Assembly: GCA_028289425.1 (NCBI GenBank)
Contig: JANQPL010000011.1
Coordinates: 124,001-188,000, forward strand
DNA: 64,000 nt
Origin: Alphaproteobacteria bacterium
Lineage (GTDB): Bacteria > Pseudomonadota > Alphaproteobacteria > JANQMY01
Direction of reading: 5' to 3'
The translations under genes were made by a program, and so were the position numbers. Under the pieces are notes generated by a model that was not told the origin of the DNA, did not search any database, and worked only from the letters and a program-made list of their open reading frames with translations. Position 1 is the stretch's first letter, and each line of letters begins with the position of its first letter. Shown one piece after another: positions 51,536 through 60,399 of this stretch.

Positions 51536-52939
51536 ATGGACACAAAGCTTATTGCCGGTTTGCAAGACCGGATCGGTTCCCCAAAGGTCCTCACCGACGA
51601 GGAAACCCTCCGTACACGGGCACATGATTATTGGGTCGTTGCCAACTTGCGTGCCTGGCGGGGCGATGCCTTGTCCTTGCCCGGCTGCGTGGTGCGGCCC
51701 GGCAGCGTCGAAGATGTTCAGAAGACCGTACAGTTCGCCAACGAACACAAAGTGCCCCTCATTCCCTTTGGACTCGGCAGCGGCGTGTGCGCCGGCATCG
51801 CGCCGGATGCGAACGTCATCTTGCTGGACATGAGCGCCCTTAACAAAACGCGCTTCATCGATGAAACCAATCTGCTTGCGGGCTTCGATGCGGGCATGAA
51901 CGGCTTGGAAGCCGAAGAGGCCGTGGCAGTCCAGAACCTCACAATTGGCCATTGGCCCCAATCGATTGCGCTCAGCAGCGTGGGCGGCTGGGTGTCCACC
52001 CGCGCATCCGGCCAGTTTTCGACCGCTTACGGCAATATCGAAGATATTGTTTATGACATCGAAGCGGTGCTGCCCAATGGCGACCTGGTCACGCTTGGCA
52101 AAGCGCCGCGCGCAGCGGCCGGTCCCGATCTGCGCCACCTGCTCATGGGGGCCGAGGGCACGATGGGAGTTATCACCGGCGTTACCCTGTCGCTGCGGCA
52201 GGCGCCGGAAAAGCGCTCCTTCAGTGCGTTTTATGCCTCCTCCATGCAGGCGGGTTTCGACATGCAACGGCAGCTCGTGCAATCGGACTGGCGGCCCCCG
52301 GTCATGCGCCAATACGATCACCCGGAAGTCGACCGTCTGTTCAAAGAACATGTGCGCGGCACCGATGCCCTCTTGCTGATCGTTCATGAAGGCCCGGCCA
52401 ACCGCCTTGATCTGGAGCGGGACGCAACGGAACGCATCGCCGCCAAATGCGGCCTGGCGAAAGCCAACACCATGGTGTGCGGCCAATGGCTGGAACGGCG
52501 CAATCATGTGCCGAACTGGCAGGAACTGTTCGAGCAAACCATCATCGCTGATACCGTCGAAGTGTCCGCCAAGTGGACGGATATCGGTGCCGTCTACGAC
52601 GCAACGGTCGCGTCGCTCAAGGAAGTGCCCAGCGTGGTGAATGCTTCTGCCCACTCAAGCCATGTCTACCAGACGGGCATCAATCTCTATTTCACCTTTG
52701 CGGCTCTGAACGACGACCCACAGGAAATGGAGAAGATCTATTTCGAATGTTGGGACCGGGTGATGAAAGCAACGGCCAAACATGGCGGTGGCATTGCGCA
52801 CCATCATGGCGCCGGCCGCTTGCGCAAGCCCTATTTGCCGTTAGACCTTGGCGATAGCGGCGTTCAGTTATTGCGGACTGTGAAAAACGCCGTCGATCCC
52901 GCCGGCATTATGAATCCGGGCAACCTAGTACCCGATTGA
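51536..52939 (+). CDS. FAD-binding oxidase resembling alkylglycerone-phosphate synthase
   Basis: A 467-residue VAO-type flavoenzyme. The PP loop is VPLIPFGLGSGVCAGIAPDA; SVGGWVSTRASGQFSTAYGN binds FAD, and LLMGAEGTMGVITGVTL is standard. The C-terminus GGGIAHHHGAGRLRKPYLP has the His-rich motif of alkyl-dihydroxyacetone-phosphate synthase (AGPS) better than that of GlcD. Being next to glpD, which supplies dihydroxyacetone phosphate, ether-lipid-type chemistry is possible but not shown; hydroxyacid oxidase is the alternative. It overlaps the convergent MFS gene by 15 bp. Confidence 0.82.
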   Translation: MDTKLIAGLQDRIGSPKVLTDEETLRTRAHDYWVVANLRAWRGDALSLPGCVVRPGSVEDVQKTVQFANEHKVPLIPFGLGSGVCAGIAPDANVILLDMSALNKTRFIDETNLLAGFDAGMNGLEAEEAVAVQNLTIGHWPQSIALSSVGGWVSTRASGQFSTAYGNIEDIVYDIEAVLPNGDLVTLGKAPRAAAGPDLRHLLMGAEGTMGVITGVTLSLRQAPEKRSFSAFYASSMQAGFDMQRQLVQSDWRPPVMRQYDHPEVDRLFKEHVRGTDALLLIVHEGPANRLDLERDATERIAAKCGLAKANTMVCGQWLERRNHVPNWQELFEQTIIADTVEVSAKWTDIGAVYDATVASLKEVPSVVNASAHSSHVYQTGINLYFTFAALNDDPQEMEKIYFECWDRVMKATAKHGGGIAHHHGAGRLRKPYLPLDLGDSGVQLLRTVKNAVDPAGIMNPGNLVPD

Positions 52940-54355
52940 GTTTCGGCGCCCCATGGTTCGCTTGAGGGCACGCCAGCGCCGCGCTTTCGGGTCGTTTTGC
53001 CGAATAATAATGGCGGCTGCGAACAGGCAGGCCAGCATACTGGCGCACGCATATATGGCGGCGGTATAGCTGCCGCTGAAGTCCCGCAGTACACTGAACA
53101 AAACCGGGCCGATCGCGCTGGCAAACACCATAATGGAGGCATTTAACCCGGTTATGGCCCCCAAATGGGCGCGCCCAAAGAAGCGGATGAAAGCAAGCGT
53201 CGAGATGGTCACCCACAAACCGCTGCCGGCGCCGAAGCCGATCGTCAGCACCCAATAGCCCGCATCGGTGCCCAAGGACAGCAACCCCAACGTTCCCATC
53301 AGGAATAATCCCAGCATGGCCATCAGGTGCGGTTTCAACGGTGTGTAATCGGCAATGGCGCTCGCCACCAGATTGACGGACACCGACACGATGGCGAGGG
53401 GCAGAAAGTATCCGAACGCTTCGCTCGCCGGCCGGCCATGTTCCGCGAAGATCGATACAATATGAAACGTAATTGCCGTACCGAACAGGGCATGGGCCGC
53501 CAGCGCCAGGGCATAAATCCAAAAGACCGGATCGTGCCGCGCGGCCGCCAAAGTTAGGCCACCATTCGCACCACCATTGCCCTTGATCACCGGCGGGTGC
53601 GACGCCCCGTCAGCGAAGAGGCCGCATTCTTCCGGTCCATCCCGCGCCAGAAGGAGCGCCAAAGCCACGAATCCCAATCCGACAATTGCGGCCAGCAACA
53701 GCAGCGAGCCGCGCCATCCATAGGCCGCAATCAGACCTGCGAGGATAAGGGGCGCGAGCGAAAAACCCAGCGACACAAAGATGCCCCGAATGCCGGTGAC
53801 CAGACCGCGGCGCTTTTCGAACCACACCAGCAACATGTTATTGGCCGCGCTGTAGAGAACACCCTGACCGGCGAAGCGCACACCAAAATATCCAATGAGG
53901 ATCAGTGGAAAGCTGATCCAACCGACTTCAATGCCCAAGACCCCGCCAAGACCTTGGCTCATCACATCGATGCCGCTGATGAACACCAGCACCAGCGCCA
54001 GCAGAGCGCTTGCACTCACGATCATGATCCGCGCGCCGTACCGGTCATAGAGTTTGCCCGCATGGGTCAAGATCAGTGCGCTGCCAACCGTTCCGAAGAA
54101 ATAGGCAATGGCCAGTTGTGTCCTGGTCAATTGGAACGCGTCGATAAACCAGTCCGTGAACACGGCCATACCCATGGTCTGCCCGGGGACCGACATGAGG
54201 AGGCCAAGCGTCGACACACCCCAGACAACCCAGCCGTAAAAGACCGGGCTGTGCCCGACCGGAAACGGCCATGAGGGCGCAATTAATCGGTTTTGAAAAG
54301 TGTGTGTGGTCACATCGTCAACTCTTCGCCAGAACTGCGGCAAGCCGGCCAGCAT
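52925..54355 (-). CDS. MFS transporter (monocarboxylate/oxalate-like)
   Basis: A 476-residue carrier with about 12 spans. YGWVVWGVSTLGLLMSVPGQTMGMAVFTDWFIDAF at the start of TM1 and KLYDRYGARIMIV in the loop after TM2 are typical of the monocarboxylate/oxalate-formate branch. It would move organic acids. Start unclear: ATG at 54355, or a GTG at 54313 giving VTTHTFQNRL, which also fits the family. It ends overlapping the FAD oxidase gene; the latter's possible substrates fit an acid importer. Confidence 0.86.
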   Translation of the reverse strand: MLAGLPQFWRRVDDVTTHTFQNRLIAPSWPFPVGHSPVFYGWVVWGVSTLGLLMSVPGQTMGMAVFTDWFIDAFQLTRTQLAIAYFFGTVGSALILTHAGKLYDRYGARIMIVSASALLALVLVFISGIDVMSQGLGGVLGIEVGWISFPLILIGYFGVRFAGQGVLYSAANNMLLVWFEKRRGLVTGIRGIFVSLGFSLAPLILAGLIAAYGWRGSLLLLAAIVGLGFVALALLLARDGPEECGLFADGASHPPVIKGNGGANGGLTLAAARHDPVFWIYALALAAHALFGTAITFHIVSIFAEHGRPASEAFGYFLPLAIVSVSVNLVASAIADYTPLKPHLMAMLGLFLMGTLGLLSLGTDAGYWVLTIGFGAGSGLWVTISTLAFIRFFGRAHLGAITGLNASIMVFASAIGPVLFSVLRDFSGSYTAAIYACASMLACLFAAAIIIRQNDPKARRWRALKRTMGRRNSIGY

Positions 54356-54417
54356 ACAGAGCGGAGGCACCGCCGTCGCGCATTATTTGAAGGATCGGGA
54401 GATTTTATCGGGCAAGG

Positions 54418-55023
54418 TTAGGCGCGGCACCAAACCAGCAGCTGGTTGTTGGCGGGCATGGGGTGATCCTGCACGAGCGCTAGACCTTGCGCAAGGGCAA
54501 GATCATTCACCGCCTCAAAATCTTTGATGCCGCTTCGGGGATCGCGGTCTTTCAGCCACTCATCGAAATTGGCATTGCTTTGGGTCGTGTACTGACCACC
54601 GTATTTGTAGGGCCCGTAAAGACACAACACGCCCTTCGTGTTCAAGACCTGGCCAACACCGCGAAACAAATCGACCACATGGTCCCAACCGACAATGTGC
54701 ACCACATTCGCGCTGTAAACCGCATCGAACGTGCCCAGCGGCCAGGGATTGTCGGCGACATCCAAAGCGATCGGCACAGCCACATTCGGAAGATCCGCTT
54801 GTGCGATACGGGCTGCAATGCCGGGGAGCGGGGCCGGCAAATCGCTCGCCTGCCAATGCAGATGCGGCAGATGTTCTCCCAAATAAACGGCATGTTGTCC
54901 GGTGCCGCTTCCGATCTCAAGAACGGTCGACGCGCCCGCCAAAACGGTTTGCAGAATGTCTAGGATCGGCTGTTTATTGTTTTCGGCCGCGGGCGAAAAC
55001 GGCAGCGCGCTGGAAGATGTCAA
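54418..55023 (-). CDS. DUF938 SAM-dependent methyltransferase-like protein
   Basis: A 201-residue Rossmann methyltransferase-like protein of the DUF938 set: PFSPAAENNKQPILDILQTVL, VLEIGSGTGQHAVYLGEHLPHLHWQASD (motif I) and VYSANVVHIVGW, GVLCLYGPYKYGGQYT. Its target is unknown. It starts with ATGA overlapping the stop of the TetR gene, so it is translated with the regulator. It therefore may be part of the pump's response locus, although its role is not known. Confidence 0.9.
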   Translation of the reverse strand: MTSSSALPFSPAAENNKQPILDILQTVLAGASTVLEIGSGTGQHAVYLGEHLPHLHWQASDLPAPLPGIAARIAQADLPNVAVPIALDVADNPWPLGTFDAVYSANVVHIVGWDHVVDLFRGVGQVLNTKGVLCLYGPYKYGGQYTTQSNANFDEWLKDRDPRSGIKDFEAVNDLALAQGLALVQDHPMPANNQLLVWCRA

Positions 55024-55676
55024 CCCTGCGCCTCATTCGACGGCACCTTAAGGCCGTTCAAAAGTATGTCGATGTGAAGATCGAGCGCGCGATCTAAATC
55101 CATTGGAGAATAGGACTCGAATGTGGATTTCCACATGGTCGCCATGATGGCTGGCGAAATCAAAAGCTGTGGGTACGCCTCCAGCCCCACATCGCGAAAC
55201 TCGCCACGATCCACACCCCGCGCCAATATCTCACGCATACGGGCCATGCCCCGGGAAATGACTTCCTTGAAGTAGAACTCTGATAGGTCGGGGAATTGCT
55301 GACCTTCGGCGTGAATCAAACGAATGATGTGGTGGATATCCGTTTCAACGAAATCGTGGGCTATGCGCTTCAGGAACATGCGCAATAAATCTTCGGTGGG
55401 GCCTTCGAAATCCGCCAGCAGGTTGCCGACCTGTTCGAACTGGGGGATGACCGTTTCCCGAACCACGGCCTTAAATAGGTCAACCTTGCTGTCGAAATAG
55501 AGGTAGATGGTGCCCTTGGCGACGCCTGCTCGAGAGGCCACGTCGTCCAGACGTGTTGCCGCAAATCCTCGCTGGGCAAATTCTTTGAGGGCTGCCGCCG
55601 TAATCTCTTGCGGGCGCTCGTCCTTGCGGCGTTGAGCACGCGCTTTTTCGGCTGTTTTTCCTATTGTTTCAGCCAA
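55020..55676 (-). CDS. TetR/AcrR-family repressor of the efflux pump
   Basis: A 218-residue regulator. The helix-turn-helix is ITAAALKEFAQRGFAATRLDDVASRAGVAKGTIYLYFDSKVDL, and the rest is a helical ligand domain. It is divergent from the RND pump, with a promoter and a perfect palindrome in the 109-bp gap. By analogy with AcrR it would repress the pump and probably itself until a ligand binds. The N-terminal 20 residues are highly basic. Confidence 0.92.
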   Translation of the reverse strand: MAETIGKTAEKARAQRRKDERPQEITAAALKEFAQRGFAATRLDDVASRAGVAKGTIYLYFDSKVDLFKAVVRETVIPQFEQVGNLLADFEGPTEDLLRMFLKRIAHDFVETDIHHIIRLIHAEGQQFPDLSEFYFKEVISRGMARMREILARGVDRGEFRDVGLEAYPQLLISPAIMATMWKSTFESYSPMDLDRALDLHIDILLNGLKVPSNEAQG

Positions 55677-55709
55677 TTTTCGCCGTTACTCCCCGTTACA
55701 AAGTTGAGA

Positions 55710-55737
55710 TTGCTTTTTCATACAAAAGACCTATATC
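55710..55737 (+). promoter_or_regulatory. Promoter of the efflux operon
   Basis: TTGCTT (55710-55715) and TATATC (55732-55737) are spaced by 16 bases, near sigma-70 consensus. The operator begins four bases after the -10 box, so a bound repressor would cover the start point. The first codon of the adaptor gene is 49 bases from the -10 box. Confidence 0.55.
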
Positions 55738-55741
55738 ATAC

Positions 55742-55763
55742 AATGACTGACTGGGCAGTCATT
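55742..55763. promoter_or_regulatory. TetR-type operator
   Basis: AATGACTG-ACTGGG-CAGTCATT is a perfect 8-bp inverted repeat with a 6-base spacer, the form of AcrR/TetR-type operators (TGACTGACNNGTCAGTCA-like). It lies between the divergent TetR gene and the pump genes. Confidence 0.82.
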
Positions 55764-55785
55764 AATTTTATGTAAGCCGGGTATC

Positions 55786-57117
55786 ATGTTCGGATTTGGG
55801 CGTAGAGCAGACAGAGACCAAGAGGCAGCAAACGCTGATTCTGGCAAAAATCCTAGAAGAAAAGGAATTTTGCACCGCTTGGGCTGGTACGCGGATGCGG
55901 GCCTCATCCTGGCATTAGGTTTCGGCGGATACCTGCTGCTCCAACTGCTGGCGCCACAACCTCAAATCAGCGACGCCCCGGACCGCACCCCCTTCGTCGA
56001 AGTGATAACCGCCAAAATCGAAAGCGGCCCCGTCCGCGTGAAGGGCTTTGGCGTGGTGCGATCGCGTGCGGAAATAGGCCTTGCCGCGCAGGTGTCGGGC
56101 CAAGTGGTTTATGTGAGCCCCGACTTCAAAAGCGGCGGCCAATTCAAAAAGGGCGATGTGCTTGTCCAGATCGACCCCCGTGTTTACGAGGCCAACCTGA
56201 TTCAGGCGGAAGCCAACAAAGAGGCCGGCAAGGCCACACTGGCCTTTGCGGAATCCCAGGTGAACCGGAACCGCGATTTGGCAAAACAAGGGTTCACGGC
56301 ACGGCAGCGTTTCGATGAGCTTGTATCGCGGCGCGACGAAGCAAAGGCAAACATGGCCCGGCTTGAAGCCTTAGTAGATCAAGCCAAACTGGATCTGGAA
56401 CATGCCACGATCACAGCGCCTTTCGAGGGACGTGTCGAAAGCGAAAACGTAGACGAAGGCACGTTTCTGAGTGTGGGAACCGAGATCGGACAGATCTTCG
56501 CCACCGACGCGGTCGAGGTATCCGTGCCGCTCAGCGATGACGAGGCCGCGCTTCTTCCGGATCTTTGGAATGGGGCACACGAGACATCGCGCAAACTGAA
56601 AGCCACCCTGACCGCGAGTTACGGTGGCGAGCTTTACCAATGGAACGGCTATGTGGACCGCGCGGCCGCCAATATCGACACCGGCACCCGTACCCTCAGC
56701 GTTGTTGTCCGAGTTGATAATCCGTTCACGCCGGGAACACCCGTGACACGCCCATCAAACACAGGGATATCGGTTGCAACGCCACCGCCGTTGTTGGTGG
56801 GCATGTACGCGACGGTGGAGATGGAAGGCAAGCAGCTCCAGCGATTTGCCGTCATTCCGCGGGAGGCGCTGCGCGACGAAGACACGGTGTGGAAGGTTGA
56901 CCAGACCAACACGCTGAAGATTCAAAGCGTCGACGTCATCCAGAAACGCGGCAATGAAGTGACCATCGTTTCGGAACATATCGCGGAAGACACGCGCATT
57001 GTCACCAGCGCGCTTGCCGTGGTGGTCGACGGCATGAAGGTACGGATTTTGGATCGGACCGCCGATCCGCAAGCGGTGAGCCACGCGGATCTTCCGGCCC
57101 GGAGCCTCACCAGATGA
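55786..57117 (+). CDS. RND efflux periplasmic adaptor (HlyD family)
   Basis: A 443-residue membrane fusion protein. Residues 1-33 are cytosolic, an anchor spans 37-53, and the lipoyl/barrel parts include VSGQVVYVSPDFKSGGQFKKGDVLVQIDP, the coiled hairpin (EANKEAGKATLAFAESQVNRNRDLAKQG), and LDLEHATITAPFEGRVE. It connects the RND pump to an outer-membrane channel; none is encoded here. The stop overlaps the start of the pump gene as ATGA. It is under the TetR operator at 55742. Confidence 0.93.
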   Translation: MFGFGRRADRDQEAANADSGKNPRRKGILHRLGWYADAGLILALGFGGYLLLQLLAPQPQISDAPDRTPFVEVITAKIESGPVRVKGFGVVRSRAEIGLAAQVSGQVVYVSPDFKSGGQFKKGDVLVQIDPRVYEANLIQAEANKEAGKATLAFAESQVNRNRDLAKQGFTARQRFDELVSRRDEAKANMARLEALVDQAKLDLEHATITAPFEGRVESENVDEGTFLSVGTEIGQIFATDAVEVSVPLSDDEAALLPDLWNGAHETSRKLKATLTASYGGELYQWNGYVDRAAANIDTGTRTLSVVVRVDNPFTPGTPVTRPSNTGISVATPPPLLVGMYATVEMEGKQLQRFAVIPREALRDEDTVWKVDQTNTLKIQSVDVIQKRGNEVTIVSEHIAEDTRIVTSALAVVVDGMKVRILDRTADPQAVSHADLPARSLTR

Positions 57118-60100
57118 ACCCGATCATCGCTTGGTTTGTACGCAACGGGGTTGCCGCGAACCTGCTGATGATCTTCATCATCTTCGCCGGCATTTCGTCG
57201 GCGTTCACCCTTCCCTCAAAAGTATTTCCCGAATTCGGCCTCGATCTGGTCGAGGTTAGCGTCGAGTATCAGGGCGCCACGCCCAAAGAGATCGAAGAAT
57301 CGATCATTCAACGCGTCGAAGAGCAGGTCGAAGGCATAGAGGGGATCCAGGAAATTACGGCGACCGCCACCGAGAACCGCGGCACCGTGCGGATCGAGCT
57401 TGCCCGAGGGGAGAACATTCAACAGCGTCTCGACGAAGTTAAGTCAGAAATCGATCGCATCACCACATTTCCCGATGAGGCGGAAGAACCGGAAGTTCGT
57501 GAGCTGACGAACTTGGCGCGTGTGGTGCAGATCATCGTCTATGGCGATGCGCCGGAAAGAAGCCTCAAGGAACTGGCCTACGACATCAAAGATGGTCTGA
57601 CGGAGCAGCCCTCCATCTCGCTTGTGGAGGTAAGCGGCGTTCGGGATTATGAGATCTCCATCGAAGTGTCCAACGATACGTTGCGCGCCCGCGGCCTGAC
57701 ATTGTTGGACGTTGCTGCGGCTGTGCGTCAAGGCAGCTTGGACCTGCCGGGAGGCGATATTCAAACCCGCTCGGAAGAAGTTCTGTTGCGCACCAAAGGC
57801 CGCAATTACAACCAGCAGGACTTCGAAGACATTGTGGTCATCGGCGAGGCTGATGGCACTCAGGTTCTTCTCAAGGACATCGCCGTCATCAAAGACGGCT
57901 TCCGCGACACGGATCTGGAAAACCGGTTTAACGGCCAACCGGCCGCCTTCGTTGAGGTCTATCGCGTCGGCGAAGAAAAAACACTGGAGATCATTCAGGA
58001 CGTCGAAAAATTCCTCGAGGAAGAAGTGACGCCGACACTTCCGCCCGGTTTGGGCGTTTATTTGTGGGACAATGATGCAGAGGCGCTGAACGATCGCCTC
58101 AGCCTGCTGCTCAAAAACGGCGGCATCGGTTTGGGCTTGGTCATCATAGCGCTCGCTTTATTCCTGGACATCCGACTGGCCTTCTGGACGACGATAGGCA
58201 TCACCATCGCCTTCGTAGGAACGCTGGGTCTGATGAGCGTCCTCGGCCTGTCGATCAATATGATGACTTTGTTCGGTTTCATCCTGGCGATCGGCATCGT
58301 GGTCGACGACGCGATCGTGGCGGGCGAGAACATATTTGCGGAGAACGAGCGCGGTACGCCACCGATGGAAGCCGCGATCTTAGGCGCTCAGCGTGTGTCC
58401 ACGCCGATAATCTTTGCGGTGGCCACCACCATTGCCACATTCACGCCGCTTCTGTTCATCCCCAGCACCATTGGGAAGTTTCTGGCGTCGGTGCCGGCCA
58501 TCGTGATCACCGTCCTCTTCCTGTCGCTGGTCGAGTCGCTTCTCATCCTGCCACGCCATCTGTCGCACCTTGGTCCGCAAAAGACGACCTGGCGCAATCC
58601 GGCGATGCTGATGCTTCTGCAAGCGCAACGGGGCGTGTCATGGGGCCTAAGCCGTTTCACCGATGGGCCGATGCGACGGGCCCTGCATTTCGCGACCGAT
58701 CATTGGGGCGTGGTCATTTCGACCGGCATCGCCATGATCATGCTGACCTACGGATTTCTGGCCGGCGGCTATTTGTACTTCAACTTCTTCCCCGAAGTGG
58801 AAGGCGACATCGTGACGTCCGCCGTGGAGCTGCCGCAAGGCTCTCCGGTTTCGGAAACGAGAAAGATCGCTCAGCTGCTGCAAGATAAGGCCGTCGAAGC
58901 CGGCAAGGCCATGGAGGCCGACTTCGACAACCTTCCCGACTCGGTTATTCAGAATATGTATGTAATTGTTGGAGGGTCGCCGCAAAGCGCATCACCCTTC
59001 GGCAACCAAGGCGGTGATGGGCAATCCAATCAAGCTTACGTCCTGATTGAAATTCTCGGCTCTGAGGTCAGGCCTTTCGAGGCGATTGAGTTTGAGAAGT
59101 ATTGGCGCAAGGCCGTGGGCGTCGTGCCCGGCACAAAGAAACTCACCTTTTCCTCGTCGCTGGTGAGCGTCGGCGACCCGGTTCAAGTGGAAATCACCGC
59201 GGAAGACGAGGTCTCGCTGGCCCGCGCCACAGAGTTCGTTCAAACAGAGCTGTCGCGGGTCGACGGCATTTTCGATTTGTTCAACGATCTGGAGGGCAGC
59301 AAGCGCGAGATCGAATTGGAGCTCAAACCCGAAGCCCGCACCTATGGCATTACGGTGGAACAATTGGCACAACAGGTGCGGGCGGCCTTCTTCGGCAGCG
59401 AGGCGTTGCGCGTGCAGCGCGGCCGCGAAGAGGTGCGGGTCTATGTGCGCCTGCCGGAAGAGGAGCGGGACACACTCACCGATTTGGATGATTACCGCAT
59501 CCGCACGCCGGGCGGCGATTTCATTCCGTTGAGCGCGGTGGCCGACGTGTCCTTCACCTACGGCCCGTCCACCATCAATCGGCGCAACGGCAAGCGTGTG
59601 GTCTCGGTGACCGGTTCCATCGACAATACGCGCATTACCGGGACGGTCGCGGCAAATGTGGTGAGCAATCAGATTGTGCCGCGCCTCAACGAACAGGTTT
59701 CGGGCATCACCATCGGGTTTGGCGGCAGCCAGCGCGAGCAGGCGCGCGCCTTGCCTGGCCTTATCAGCAATTTCATGCTGGCGCTGTTTAGCATCTATGC
59801 GCTGCTGGCCATGGCGTTCCGGTCCTATGTGCAGCCGCTCATCATTATGGCCGCCATTCCCTTCGGCTTTATCGGGGCGATCCTGGGCCATGCCCTCTTG
59901 GACGTAAATCTCACCATGCTGAGTATTTTCGGCATTGTGGGGCTCTCCGGCGTGATCGTGAACGATGCGCTGGTGATGATCGATTTCGTCAATGAGGAAC
60001 TCGAAAAGGGCAAACCCATGCGCGAGGCCATTATCGACGGCGCGCTGGGCCGCTTCCGACCCATTCTGCTCACCTCGATCACCACATTTTTGGGCGTGTT

Positions 60101-60296
60101 CCCGCTCATCCTCGAACGTAGCGTTCAAGCGCAGTTCCTGGTGCCCACGGCGATCAGCATCGCTTTCGGCATTCTGTTCGGCACCTTGGTTTTGATGCTG
60201 CTGGTGCCGGCGCTGGCCATGGCGCAGCATGATCTGGGCAAGTCGATCTTCTTCTGGCGCAACCGCGACGACGAAACGCGCGTTCCCGCAGAATAA
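57114..60296 (+). CDS. RND efflux pump inner-membrane subunit
   Basis: A 1060-residue RND transporter with 12 spans and two large periplasmic loops. The proton relay Asp pair is D398-D399 in AIGIVVDDAIVAGENIF. The first loop has VSVEYQGATPKEIEESI and VEEQVEGIEGIQEI, typical of the hydrophobe/amphiphile exporter family. It drives drug or lipid-like export with the proton gradient; it looks like the broad AcrB-type group rather than a metal pump (no Met triads seen). It is cotranslated with the adaptor. Hairpin repeat D follows 18 bp after the stop. Confidence 0.95.
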   Translation: MNPIIAWFVRNGVAANLLMIFIIFAGISSAFTLPSKVFPEFGLDLVEVSVEYQGATPKEIEESIIQRVEEQVEGIEGIQEITATATENRGTVRIELARGENIQQRLDEVKSEIDRITTFPDEAEEPEVRELTNLARVVQIIVYGDAPERSLKELAYDIKDGLTEQPSISLVEVSGVRDYEISIEVSNDTLRARGLTLLDVAAAVRQGSLDLPGGDIQTRSEEVLLRTKGRNYNQQDFEDIVVIGEADGTQVLLKDIAVIKDGFRDTDLENRFNGQPAAFVEVYRVGEEKTLEIIQDVEKFLEEEVTPTLPPGLGVYLWDNDAEALNDRLSLLLKNGGIGLGLVIIALALFLDIRLAFWTTIGITIAFVGTLGLMSVLGLSINMMTLFGFILAIGIVVDDAIVAGENIFAENERGTPPMEAAILGAQRVSTPIIFAVATTIATFTPLLFIPSTIGKFLASVPAIVITVLFLSLVESLLILPRHLSHLGPQKTTWRNPAMLMLLQAQRGVSWGLSRFTDGPMRRALHFATDHWGVVISTGIAMIMLTYGFLAGGYLYFNFFPEVEGDIVTSAVELPQGSPVSETRKIAQLLQDKAVEAGKAMEADFDNLPDSVIQNMYVIVGGSPQSASPFGNQGGDGQSNQAYVLIEILGSEVRPFEAIEFEKYWRKAVGVVPGTKKLTFSSSLVSVGDPVQVEITAEDEVSLARATEFVQTELSRVDGIFDLFNDLEGSKREIELELKPEARTYGITVEQLAQQVRAAFFGSEALRVQRGREEVRVYVRLPEEERDTLTDLDDYRIRTPGGDFIPLSAVADVSFTYGPSTINRRNGKRVVSVTGSIDNTRITGTVAANVVSNQIVPRLNEQVSGITIGFGGSQREQARALPGLISNFMLALFSIYALLAMAFRSYVQPLIIMAAIPFGFIGAILGHALLDVNLTMLSIFGIVGLSGVIVNDALVMIDFVNEELEKGKPMREAIIDGALGRFRPILLTSITTFLGVFPLILERSVQAQFLVPTAISIAFGILFGTLVLMLLVPALAMAQHDLGKSIFFWRNRDDETRVPAE

Positions 60297-60314
60297 GGCT
60301 TTGTTAAGCTGACT

Positions 60315-60391
60315 TAGCCGGCCCACTCCCCCGTCCCAACCACCCGACAGTGTACCCTTGGGGTGGTTGGGACGGGGGAGTGGGCCGGCTA
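60315..60391. repeat. Large hairpin repeat, copy D
   Basis: A 31-bp perfect inverted repeat: arms 60315-60345 (TAGCCGGCCCACTCCCCCGT...) and 60361-60391, with a 15-base loop holding GTGTACCC. It sits between two convergent genes (the RND pump and an SDR). It is the longest and most regular copy in the window. It shares arms with the other copies except for a few changes matched on both sides. Confidence 0.92.
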
Positions 60392-60399
60392 GGCAATCA

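Noticed and set aside
2532-60391. The four large hairpins as ordinary rho-independent terminators
   Set aside because: None has a T-run after the stem, the stems are much longer than usual, and copy B is between divergent genes where no terminator is needed.
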